From Spirochaetaceae bacterium (GTDB taxonomy: Bacteria > Spirochaetota > Spirochaetia > Treponematales > Breznakiellaceae), in assembly GCA_031278295.1 (NCBI GenBank), contig JAITKQ010000093.1, forward strand, positions 1-11,071: a stretch of 11,071 bases of DNA, given 5' to 3'. Positions 6,186 through 11,071 of the stretch are shown piece after piece. A program made the translations under genes and the position numbers. The notes below the pieces were generated by a model, which did not search any database, was not told where the DNA came from, and worked only from the letters and a program-made list of their open reading frames with translations. Position 1 is the stretch's first letter; each line of letters opens with the position of its first letter.

Positions 6186-6923
6186 TTGGCAAAGAAGAAA
6201 AAAAAGGAAGGGGCAGGGGGACCCACCGGTCAGGAATGGCTTACAACATACTCGGACATGGTTACGCTCGTACTGTGCTTTTTTGCCGTAATGTTCAACC
6301 CGGACGAGGTTACGCCGTCGTCCATGGCACAGCTTTCCGTGTCTTTTATGGCGCGCGGCATGGGCGCGAACCAGGGCGGCAACACGCTTTCCTTGGGCCG
6401 CTATGCCGAGTTGGGAAACAACATCAACTCGCTACCGTCAAGCAGCAAGGGTAAATCGCTTGGTACCGCGCTGGATAAGGCGACAAGCATTTTTGCGCCG
6501 GAAATAAAATCAAAAAAAATGACGATTACATCGGACGAACGCGGCGTTATAATAAGCCTTGCCTCCGACGCTTTTTTCGCACCGGCCAGCGCCGTTATAA
6601 ATATTGAGACGACGCGCAATATACTGTTGCGGCTGGGGCAGCTTCTCGCGTCAGGGGATCTTGCCGGCAGAAAATTCCGTATCGAAGGGCATACCGATTC
6701 GACTCCGATAGATCCCGAAGGTCCTTGGGAATCGAACTGGCATCTTTCGGCTATGCGCGCGATCAACGTGTTGCACTATTTAAGCGATCTGGGAATTTCC
6801 GAAAAACGCTTTCAGGTCGCCGGTTTTGCCGATACCATGCCGGTAAGCAGCGATGACACCCCGGAAGGGAGAGCGTATAACCGCAGGGTGGACATTATCA
6901 TCCTGGATGAAGCACATTTGTAG
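6186..6923 (+). CDS. motB: Flagellar stator protein MotB
   Basis: This protein of 245 residues anchors the stator to peptidoglycan and supplies the ion-binding acid. After a basic N terminus (KKKKK) the single membrane helix starts at about residue 19, with the key Asp24 in WLTTYSDMVTLVLCFFAV. The periplasmic OmpA/MotB domain covers about residues 125-242, with EGHTDSTPI (167-175), NWHLSAMRAINVLHYL (184-199), GFAD (213-216) and the arginine motif EGRAYNRRVDI (227-237). The initiation codon is TTG with AGGAG at 6175-6179, 6 nt away. That Shine-Dalgarno overlaps the motA stop, consistent with coupled, stoichiometric synthesis. Confidence 0.95.
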   Translation: MAKKKKKEGAGGPTGQEWLTTYSDMVTLVLCFFAVMFNPDEVTPSSMAQLSVSFMARGMGANQGGNTLSLGRYAELGNNINSLPSSSKGKSLGTALDKATSIFAPEIKSKKMTITSDERGVIISLASDAFFAPASAVINIETTRNILLRLGQLLASGDLAGRKFRIEGHTDSTPIDPEGPWESNWHLSAMRAINVLHYLSDLGISEKRFQVAGFADTMPVSSDDTPEGRAYNRRVDIIILDEAHL

Positions 6924-6935
6924 GGAGGAAAGAAT

Positions 6936-7490
6936 ATGTCTGACGAAGCTGATGTCAACCTCGAAGAAGATGGAAAAGACTATGATGCGGCAGGCGGGGG
7001 AAAAAAGCCGGGTGCCGGGCTGCTTCCCAAGCTGTTAAAATTCATAGCGATTGGGCTTGGCGCACTTATATTTATAATTACCGTTACACTACTCACGGTC
7101 AACATTATGAACAAAGGCGGGAAAAGCCAAACCGTTATTCCCATGACCGACTCGTATGCCGCCGTAAAAAAGCAGTACTCAATGTTTACCCTGATAGGGA
7201 ATGTTGCTACGCGGACCCGGGATCCCACACCATGGAATGTTTCTGTCGATATGATAATCGGGTACGATCTTAACGATACCTCGACGGCAATAGAGTTGAC
7301 AGCGCGTCTGTACGAACTGCGTGACTCCGTGCGGAGTTACTTTAGCAGTAAATCCGTTTCCGAGTTGCAGCCCGAAAACGAAGCGCGTATAAAAAATGAA
7401 ATTCGGGAACGCCTGAATACCACGGTACTTGATAAGGCTCGCGTTCGTATAGTATTATTTGACAAGCTGGATCTTTACGAGATGGAATGA
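6936..7490 (+). CDS. fliL: Flagellar basal body-associated protein FliL
   Basis: This single-pass inner-membrane protein of 184 residues surrounds and supports the MotAB stator. An acidic, disordered N terminus (about 1-28) is followed by a membrane helix at about 34-57 (FIAIGLGALIFIITVTLLTV). A periplasmic SPFH-like domain follows, with the family's late pattern IKNEIRERLNTTVL and the C-terminal RIVLFDKLDLYEM. GGGAGG at 6923-6928 stands 7 nt before the ATG and overlaps the motB stop. In T. pallidum and Borrelia the next gene is fliM; here no fliM appears, so this is the last recognisable operon gene in the window. Confidence 0.93.
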   Translation: MSDEADVNLEEDGKDYDAAGGGKKPGAGLLPKLLKFIAIGLGALIFIITVTLLTVNIMNKGGKSQTVIPMTDSYAAVKKQYSMFTLIGNVATRTRDPTPWNVSVDMIIGYDLNDTSTAIELTARLYELRDSVRSYFSSKSVSELQPENEARIKNEIRERLNTTVLDKARVRIVLFDKLDLYEME

Positions 7491-7603
7491 GTCTTTACAA
7501 GGTACTAGGGCGTGTATTATGGGGCTAAAATCCCGGTTTGTTCGATTCGTTCCAGAGAATATTTCTTTAAAGTATGTCTGGTTAGGAGACAAACTACTTA
7601 AGA

Positions 7604-7831
7604 ATGTATAAAGTGCCATACAGTTCGAAAGGGCCTGAAAAAAACAAGCAAGGGTTGTTTTGTATTGCCGGCACGGGTTGTAAAAAATGTGAGTGGTATG
7701 TAAAAACAACCGTCAGTACATATATCTCAAATCAAAAGAGTGTAACGAGACAAACAACCGTCTGCGGGTTTAACAAAAGGTTTTACAGTGATATGACTCA
7801 TAACCTGTCCGTATACAGCAAGGGAACTTGA
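7604..7831 (+). CDS. Small hypothetical ORF, Cys-containing (doubtful)
   Basis: I do not recognise this 75-codon frame. The peptide has cysteines at 20, 26, 29 and 54 (FCIAGTGCKKCEWYVK), which could bind a metal, but it matches no family I know. Support is weak. The only possible start is the ATG at 7604, and the nearest AGGAG (7584-7588) is 15 nt upstream, too far for a normal site. A 30-codon frame (7519-7611, beginning MGLKSRFVRFVPEN) overlaps its start. The gap 7491-7846 is visibly more AT-rich than the operon and may be inserted or decayed DNA. The stop lies 15 nt before, and in the same frame as, the PHP gene. Confidence 0.3.
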   Translation: MYKVPYSSKGPEKNKQGLFCIAGTGCKKCEWYVKTTVSTYISNQKSVTRQTTVCGFNKRFYSDMTHNLSVYSKGT

Positions 7832-7846
7832 GCTCCGGGCTATTGT

Positions 7847-8701
7847 ATGAATTATTCCTGCCTGCATACACATACATCCTTCTGCGATGGCAACGGCGCG
7901 GTAGAGGACTTTTGTGCGGAGGCCTATAAAAAAAGATTTGTTTCGCTTGGTTTCAGCGCCCACGCGCCGGTAACAAAAAAAACCGGACTCAAAACGGACT
8001 GGCATTTGGACGATGAACGTTTGGATGAGTACTGTACGGCGGTACGGGAGGCGCGCGGGCGATGGCGCGGCAAACTTGAGGTCTACCTGGGCCTTGAAGT
8101 GGATTATATTGACGGACTTGTTTCGGCAGCCGATTTTGATTGCGCGGAGCTTGACCTTGATTACCTGATCGGTTCTGTTCATTATGTTACACGCTCGCGT
8201 TGCGTTGATGGCTCTTCCGGTGAATTTAAAAAACTGTTAAACGAAGACTTTGGCGGGGACGCGATGGCGCTTGTAGACCGTTACTGGGACTGTATGGAGC
8301 GTATGATCTCTAAAGGCGGCTTTGACATAATAGCCCACGCGGACATAGTAAAAAAAAATAATAGGGGCGACAGGTGGTTTTCGGAAAATGATGAACGCTA
8401 CATAAAACGCTTGGAACGGATAGCCTGCGTGATAGCGGAAAGCGGCCTTGTTACAGAGCTAAACACAGGCGGTCTTAACCGCGGCGTAACCGTTGAGCCT
8501 TACCCCTCGGCCCGTCTTTTACGGCTGCTTCAGAAAAAGGGCGTACCCGTCATGATTAACGCGGACGCGCACAAGCCGGAACATCTTGGTGGATTTTACG
8601 ACGAGGCCCGCCGTCTGCTTTTGGAAACCGGCTTTACACGGCACAGCGTTTTTCAGGGACGGCTGGACGGCAGGCCGGTCTGGAAAACGGAAACCCTGTA
8701 G
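7847..8701 (+). CDS. PHP-domain phosphoesterase, histidinol-phosphatase (HisJ/HisK) family
   Basis: This 284-residue protein has the complete PHP metal-site set: His7/His9 (LHTHTSFCDG), His39 (GFSAHAP), Glu84 (GLEVDY), His112 (GSVHYV), His164 (IIAHAD), Glu205 (TELNTGG), and Asp240/His242 (INADAHKPEHLG). Such trinuclear sites hydrolyse phosphomonoesters. In this family the best-known activity is histidinol-phosphate to histidinol in histidine synthesis, but no his genes are nearby, so the substrate is uncertain. Length is normal. The ATG has no good Shine-Dalgarno, and an in-frame stop at 7829-7831 limits the start. Its 3' end overlaps, on the opposite strand, the remnant of a lipoprotein gene. 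Confidence 0.88.
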   Translation: MNYSCLHTHTSFCDGNGAVEDFCAEAYKKRFVSLGFSAHAPVTKKTGLKTDWHLDDERLDEYCTAVREARGRWRGKLEVYLGLEVDYIDGLVSAADFDCAELDLDYLIGSVHYVTRSRCVDGSSGEFKKLLNEDFGGDAMALVDRYWDCMERMISKGGFDIIAHADIVKKNNRGDRWFSENDERYIKRLERIACVIAESGLVTELNTGGLNRGVTVEPYPSARLLRLLQKKGVPVMINADAHKPEHLGGFYDEARRLLLETGFTRHSVFQGRLDGRPVWKTETL

Positions 8702-8830
8702 TGTAAGCCGGCTCGTAAGGCGAAACCCGGCTCCTCGTAGCAAACCCCGGCGCAGCCCGCCAAGATCAAAGCCGAAAGAAGCGGCAAAATAGCGCGTATA
8801 AAACGTAAAAAATTGTTGTTCTTAAATCAT
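8653..8830 (-). pseudogene. Lipoprotein gene remnant (signal peptide with lipobox, frameshifted)
   Basis: On the minus strand AAGGAGG (8845-8839) stands 8 nt before an ATG (8830-8828), an ideal initiation site. The frame reads Met-Ile-stop. Shifting by one base (an extra T at 8827-8824) opens KNNNFLRFIRAILPLL, then SALILAGCAG: a basic N-region, a hydrophobic core and a lipobox LAGC, which is a textbook bacterial lipoprotein signal peptide. From AAG at 8823 this frame runs 56 codons to a TGA at 8655-8653, the last 16 lying antisense to the PHP gene. The mature part is therefore short and probably not the original protein. I read it as the 5' stump of a lipoprotein gene cut off by rearrangement. 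A sequencing error at the T run could explain the frameshift but not the truncation. Confidence 0.55.
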
Positions 8831-8857
8831 AGTTATTTCCTCCTTGATAGTTGAGGC

Positions 8858-8883
8858 TTTCCCAAAACTTCAGTTTTGGGAAG
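8858..8883. repeat. Inverted repeat 1 with GTTTTGGG core
   Basis: Arms TTCCCAAAACT (8859-8869) and AGTTTTGGGAA (8872-8882) are perfectly complementary around a 2-nt centre. There is no T tract on either side, so it is not a standard terminator. It lies just upstream of the lipoprotein remnant and shares its core with the inverted repeat at 8975. Confidence 0.7.
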
Positions 8884-8974
8884 ACAAGCTCTGCAAGGCC
8901 GGCAAGCTTGAAATTCGCGGTTTCGCAAGGCTGAAAGCCTGAAGCCTGAAAAACTGCACGGGCCAACGGCTCCA

Positions 8975-9028
8975 GCCTGTCCCAAAACCGTGCGGGTGAG
9001 CGCACAGTCAATTAGTTTTGGGACAGGC
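8975..9028. repeat. Inverted repeat 2, 14-bp arms with GTTTTGGG core
   Basis: GCCTGTCCCAAAAC (8975-8988) and GTTTTGGGACAGGC (9015-9028) are perfectly complementary. The 26-nt interior contains a second stem GTGCG/CGCAC (8990-8994/9001-9005). The element ends 11 nt before the putative -35 of the next toxin gene. No U tract follows on either strand. A short non-autonomous element or a regulator binding site are possible. Confidence 0.72.
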
Positions 9029-9039
9029 CCGCCGTTGTC

Positions 9040-9068
9040 TTGCGGATTACCCTGTCGTGTGGCATAAT
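9040..9068 (+). promoter_or_regulatory. Putative promoter of the second TA cassette (TTGCGG-17-CATAAT)
   Basis: TTGCGG (9040-9045) and CATAAT (9063-9068) are spaced by 17 nt. The -10 matches 5/6 and the -35 matches 3/6. The ATG at 9079 is only 10 nt past the -10, so the leader would be a few bases at most. Confidence 0.45.
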
Positions 9069-9078
9069 ATCAAGGGAG

Positions 9079-9357
9079 ATGTTCGTCAACTATGTTTTCA
9101 ACACATCCGCGTTCAAACACGACGTTACGGAAACCGACATTCGAGCGGCCTTTTCGTTCCCACTGTTTAACGGCCTTATAGAAGGATACGACAACAAGTA
9201 CCTGCTGACCGGTTTTGGCAGCCGCGGAAACATACTTGAAATCGTATACAACCTTATAGACGAACAATCCGTTAATATTTTCACGCCATGCGGTGCCGCA
9301 AAGCGTACCGTATGTTGCGGAATCAGGATTACCAGGAGGAATACATGTCTGTTATGA
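9079..9357 (+). CDS. BrnT-like TA toxin with a -1 frameshift near the C terminus
   Basis: As read, the frame encodes 92 residues from the ATG at 9079. Residues 1-67 (beginning MFVNYVFNTSAFKHDVTE, with a GFGSRGNILEIVYNLIDEQS segment) match a common small toxin-like family that I recall with a C-terminal VFHAMRCR-type motif; the link to BrnT is by general pattern. That motif is present but in the -1 frame: after NIF at 9274-9282, re-reading C9282 gives HAMRCRKAYRML. In the annotated frame this becomes TPCGAAKRTV, so the conserved basic/His end is lost. A lost T in the 9278-9281 T run is the simplest cause. The corrected frame has no stop and reads straight into the antitoxin. GGGAG directly abuts the ATG, too close to be a normal ribosome site. 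Confidence 0.65.
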   Translation: MFVNYVFNTSAFKHDVTETDIRAAFSFPLFNGLIEGYDNKYLLTGFGSRGNILEIVYNLIDEQSVNIFTPCGAAKRTVCCGIRITRRNTCLL

Positions 9358-9575
9358 CCGAAGAGGAAGCGTATGCGCTGGACGAACTTTTGACGAGAAC
9401 AACGCCCAAAATAAACCCCGCCGTCCGGGGTATAGGCGCACGGAAGGGCTTCAAAATGATAGCGGTGGATGATTTTTCCGCCGACTATATCACCGCCAAA
9501 GCTCTCGCCACCCGGCAGACGCCGGAGGAGATCATTGCCGGCCTGGTACGCGGCGAACTGGCCGCCGATATTTGA
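9345..9575 (+). CDS. Antitoxin partner of the BrnT-like toxin
   Basis: This 76-residue protein begins at ATG 9345, with AGGAGG (9334-9339) 5 nt before it. A longer in-frame start at 9288 exists, but those residues belong to the toxin's displaced C terminus. The sequence has an acidic beginning (MTEEEAYALDELLTRTTPKI), a central IAVDDFSADYITAKALATR segment and a C-terminal helix TPEEIIAGLVRGELAA. This layout is one I recognise from small antitoxins that follow toxins of the preceding type. It overlaps the toxin frame by 13 nt. It appears intact although its toxin is disrupted. Confidence 0.68.
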   Translation: MSVMTEEEAYALDELLTRTTPKINPAVRGIGARKGFKMIAVDDFSADYITAKALATRQTPEEIIAGLVRGELAADI

Positions 9576-9626
9576 GCCATCATTATTCACTGTTTATTCC
9601 TCGTTCATTGCTACTTGTATGCCTAA

Positions 9627-9656
9627 TTCCAATAGACGGGCCGTACATGTTATACT
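9627..9656 (+). promoter_or_regulatory. Putative promoter of the third TA cassette (TTCCAA-18-TATACT)
   Basis: TTCCAA (9627-9632) and TATACT (9651-9656) are spaced by 18 nt, the same two hexamers as at the transposase. The ATG at 9666 lies 9 nt after the -10 and has no Shine-Dalgarno, again pointing to a leaderless or near-leaderless message. Confidence 0.45.
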
Positions 9657-9665
9657 GGCTCCATC

Positions 9666-9923
9666 ATGATTTTTTCCAAAACGATAGCGCTTCCTTCAGG
9701 CGGGCCCGTGTATGTTGATGTAGCGCTGCCTGAAACGTTTACGCCCGGTTCCACGCTACGGCTTGAGATCGTCGAAAACGGGATGGGCCATAATGCTGAC
9801 TGGAAAGCGGTATTTCCGCTTGAACCCGGCGAGACGGTAAAACCGCTGTACGGCTTATTCGAAAGTGACGGGCATGAGCTTGATCGCTTTCTGGAAGAAA
9901 AGCGCGGTGAAAAAAGCCTGTAA
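9666..9923 (+). CDS. Probable VapB-like antitoxin
   Basis: This 85-residue protein lies directly upstream of a PIN gene. The N-terminal half is beta-rich (MIFSKTIALPSGGPVYVDVALPE in part, then STLRLEIVENG), and a Gly/Pro-rich middle leads to a short C-terminal stretch LYGLFESDGHELDRFLEEKR. That tail is like the toxin-binding helix of VapB antitoxins. I do not see a clear AbrB or ribbon-helix-helix motif, so the DNA-binding class is undecided, and its identity rests mainly on position and tail. The stop is 50 nt before the PIN gene, a larger gap than in most intact pairs. Confidence 0.6.
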   Translation: MIFSKTIALPSGGPVYVDVALPETFTPGSTLRLEIVENGMGHNADWKAVFPLEPGETVKPLYGLFESDGHELDRFLEEKRGEKSL

Positions 9924-9973
9924 GACGAGATAGAGGCGCGTTCCGTGCGGGATAGCGAAAGCCGCAAGAACCG

Positions 9974-10315
9974 GTGAAAAGGTATATCTTTGATGCCTGC
10001 GCCCTCATTGCCATCGCGAACAAGGAGAGGGGCGCGGACGCCGTGCAGGAATTGATACGCCGGGCAGAGGCGGGCGAAGCTGTCGTTTGCATCAGCGTAG
10101 TAAATCTCTTTGAAGTTTGTTACAAACTTATCCGGCAAAAGGGAATAAAATCCGCCGGCACATTCATTAAATCTGTTTTGTACGCTTCCCCGATAAAAAT
10201 CATTGATACGATTGACATAGCCGTTTTCCGTGAGGCCGCAAGATTCAAGACGGCGTACAAAATATCCCGTGCGCGTTTCGTACCCTGCGGCAGCGCCCCC
10301 GACAGACAGCTTTAA
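9974..10315 (+). CDS. PIN-domain toxin, C-terminally truncated
   Basis: The frame has 113 residues from a GTG start; an in-frame TAG at 9953 excludes an earlier one, and no good Shine-Dalgarno is visible. The PIN start is clear: Asp7 in YIFDACALIAIANKERGAD, then Glu47 in SVVNLFEVCYKLIRQKG, then a FREAARFKTAYKIS segment. At that point related proteins I remember continue with SLADAF and a later Asp-containing segment. Here the sequence reads RARFVPCGSAPDRQL and stops. The third and fourth acidic positions are therefore missing and the fold is shortened by about 20-25 residues. I infer an inactive or decaying toxin; the other frames do not restore the missing end. Confidence 0.65.
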   Translation: MKRYIFDACALIAIANKERGADAVQELIRRAEAGEAVVCISVVNLFEVCYKLIRQKGIKSAGTFIKSVLYASPIKIIDTIDIAVFREAARFKTAYKISRARFVPCGSAPDRQL

Positions 10316-10333
10316 GGGGGCTTATACTTACAC

Positions 10334-10441
10334 TTGGAAACCCGCTTGACCCTAGGTGAATTGGAGGAAGCCCTCACGGAAGTCTATGAAGTACGGCAGG
10401 AAGACTCCGCCTTTCCCAAATCCGTCATACCGACATTTTGA
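10334..10441 (+). pseudogene. Short ORF or gene remnant of unknown origin
   Basis: A 35-codon frame beginning TTG reads LETRLTLGELEEALTEVYEV, then RQEDSAFPKSVIPTF. It looks protein-like (acidic amphipathic helix) and shares the frame of the truncated PIN gene after its stop. TATACT at 10323-10328 lies 5 nt upstream, preceded by CCGACA 18 nt earlier. I do not recognise it; it may be the end of another broken gene or a very small leaderless gene. Confidence 0.25.
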
Positions 10442-10477
10442 CCATACCCGCGTAACCCATTAAGCTGTTAAATAAAA

Positions 10478-10503
10478 CGGCCCCTTTACGGGGCCGCCTT
10501 TTT
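10478..10503. terminator. Bidirectional rho-independent terminator
   Basis: CGGCCCC (10478-10484), loop TTTAC and GGGGCCG (10490-10496). Plus-strand reading is followed by CC then five Ts. Minus-strand reading is followed by TTTTATTTAA. It separates the plus-strand TA genes from the convergent minus-strand surface-protein gene, whose stop is 20 nt away. Confidence 0.88.
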
Positions 10504-10522
10504 CGTTGCCATTGCGCCATTG

Positions 10523-11071
10523 CTACTGCGCTTTTACCGCGCCCGCCGCGCCGCCTGCCGGGATAGTCTGGCCGTAGAAGTCCAGTTCCGGGTAGCCTTC
10601 CGGCAAGGTGTCAGGCAGCTTGCCCGCCGCCGCGCTCTCTGAAAACGGCTTGAAGCTGCCCGGGCTTACGGGGCTGGACCCAATGCTAAACGTGTCATCG
10701 GTTCCGGTTTTGTAGCCGCTGCCGTTGCCGGCAGTGTCATTGCCGGCAGCGTTGTCCGAGACGTTGTAGCCGCCGGATGTTGTCGTGCCGTAGACCACGT
10801 GGCCGTCTGCGTCGCTTTTCGCGGTGTTTCCGATGAACAGGTTGCCCGTCAGCGTAACGTCTCCACTGGTCACCCTGTAAATCGCGCCGCCACGCTGTGC
10901 CACGTTGCCGTAGAAGGTGCAGCCCCGCACGGTCAAGCCGCCGGTGGTATAGACAGCCCCGCCGCCGCTACCGGTGGAGGCGCTCGTCTGGTTGTCGCTG
11001 AATATGCAGGATTCCAGCGTAAGGTCCCCTTTGTTCCGTATCGCTCCGCCTTGAGCGGTTGCCCTGCCGCC
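10523..11071 (-). CDS. Pmp-like (GGAI/FxxN) beta-helix surface protein, C-terminal part
   Basis: The minus-strand frame is open from the window edge (11071) to TAG at 10525-10523, giving 182 residues. It shows three successive beta-helix coils: GGAIRNKGDLTLESCIFSDN, GGAVYTTGGLTVRGCTFYGN, then GGAIY ... GDVTLTGNLFIGN. The paired GGA(I/V) and FxxN motifs are the hallmark of Chlamydia polymorphic membrane protein repeats, which fold as a right-handed beta helix on the cell surface. After the coils comes a Gly/Ser/Asp-rich segment and a C-terminal LDFYGQTIPAGGAAGAVKAQ. No autotransporter barrel is present at this end. The TTG at 10936 is an internal Leu codon, not a start. The bidirectional terminator lies just downstream. 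Adhesion or surface variation is inferred. Confidence 0.85.
   Translation of the reverse strand, partial: GGRATAQGGAIRNKGDLTLESCIFSDNQTSASTGSGGGAVYTTGGLTVRGCTFYGNVAQRGGAIYRVTSGDVTLTGNLFIGNTAKSDADGHVVYGTTTSGGYNVSDNAAGNDTAGNGSGYKTGTDDTFSIGSSPVSPGSFKPFSESAAAGKLPDTLPEGYPELDFYGQTIPAGGAAGAVKAQ

Noticed and set aside
8706..8732. AGCCGG/CCGGCT hairpin after the PHP gene as a terminator
   Set aside because: Six pairs with a 15-nt loop and no T tract on either strand.
8519..9011. Minus-strand frames of 74 and 81 codons around the lipoprotein remnant
   Set aside because: They are out of frame with the signal peptide and have no ribosome site; the AAGGAGG at 8845-8839 points to the ATG at 8830 instead.
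9090..9590. 166-codon minus-strand frame across the second TA pair
   Set aside because: Antisense to two coding frames with clear start sites and family features; no ribosome site of its own.

Overview
The window looks like chromosomal DNA of a spirochaete, most likely a Treponema-type organism. The main reason is the order fliK-flgD-flgE-[insert]-flbD-motA-motB-fliL, which is the treponemal fla operon order. FlgE also carries Lys165, Cys178 and Asn179, the positions described for the lysinoalanine hook crosslink of T. denticola. The density of toxin-antitoxin (TA) cassettes, an insertion sequence and a Pmp-like beta-helix protein suggest a host-associated (for example gut) species with a plastic genome; that last step is inference.

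Layout. 1-135 (minus) is the first 45 codons of an IS1182-type transposase running off the window, with a terminator-like hairpin just outside it. 136-925 has no convincing gene. It holds two tandem copies of a 95-bp structured repeat (391-580) and a possible sigma-28 promoter ahead of fliK. 926-7490 is the flagellar operon. fliK and flgD set up the hook, flgE is the hook subunit, flbD is a small accessory protein, motA/motB form the stator, and fliL is its partner. The usual next gene, fliM, is absent.

A complete ribbon-helix-helix/PIN (VapBC-type) TA cassette lies between flgE and flbD. It has its own TTGACA-17-TACAGT promoter overlaid by a perfect palindrome, and the toxin stop overlaps the flbD start (ATGA). 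The motor genes downstream therefore appear to be wired to an antitoxin-autoregulated promoter. This is the most striking arrangement in the window.

7491-7846 is a lower-GC gap with one doubtful small ORF. 7847-8701 is a PHP-family histidinol-phosphatase-like hydrolase. Convergent to it, at 8653-8830, is a lipoprotein signal-peptide remnant with an excellent Shine-Dalgarno but a one-base frameshift. Two inverted repeats built on GTTTTGGG follow (8858-9028). Then come two more TA cassettes: a toxin with a -1 frameshift plus an intact antitoxin (9079-9575), and an antitoxin plus a C-terminally truncated PIN toxin (9666-10315). A bidirectional terminator (10478-10503) separates these from the 3' end of a minus-strand Pmp-like (GGAI/FxxN) beta-helix surface protein (10523-11071).

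Several accessory genes have -10 boxes only 5-10 nt from the start codon, so leaderless or nearly leaderless transcripts are likely there, whereas the flagellar genes have normal Shine-Dalgarno sites. I saw no tRNA, rRNA or CRISPR array.
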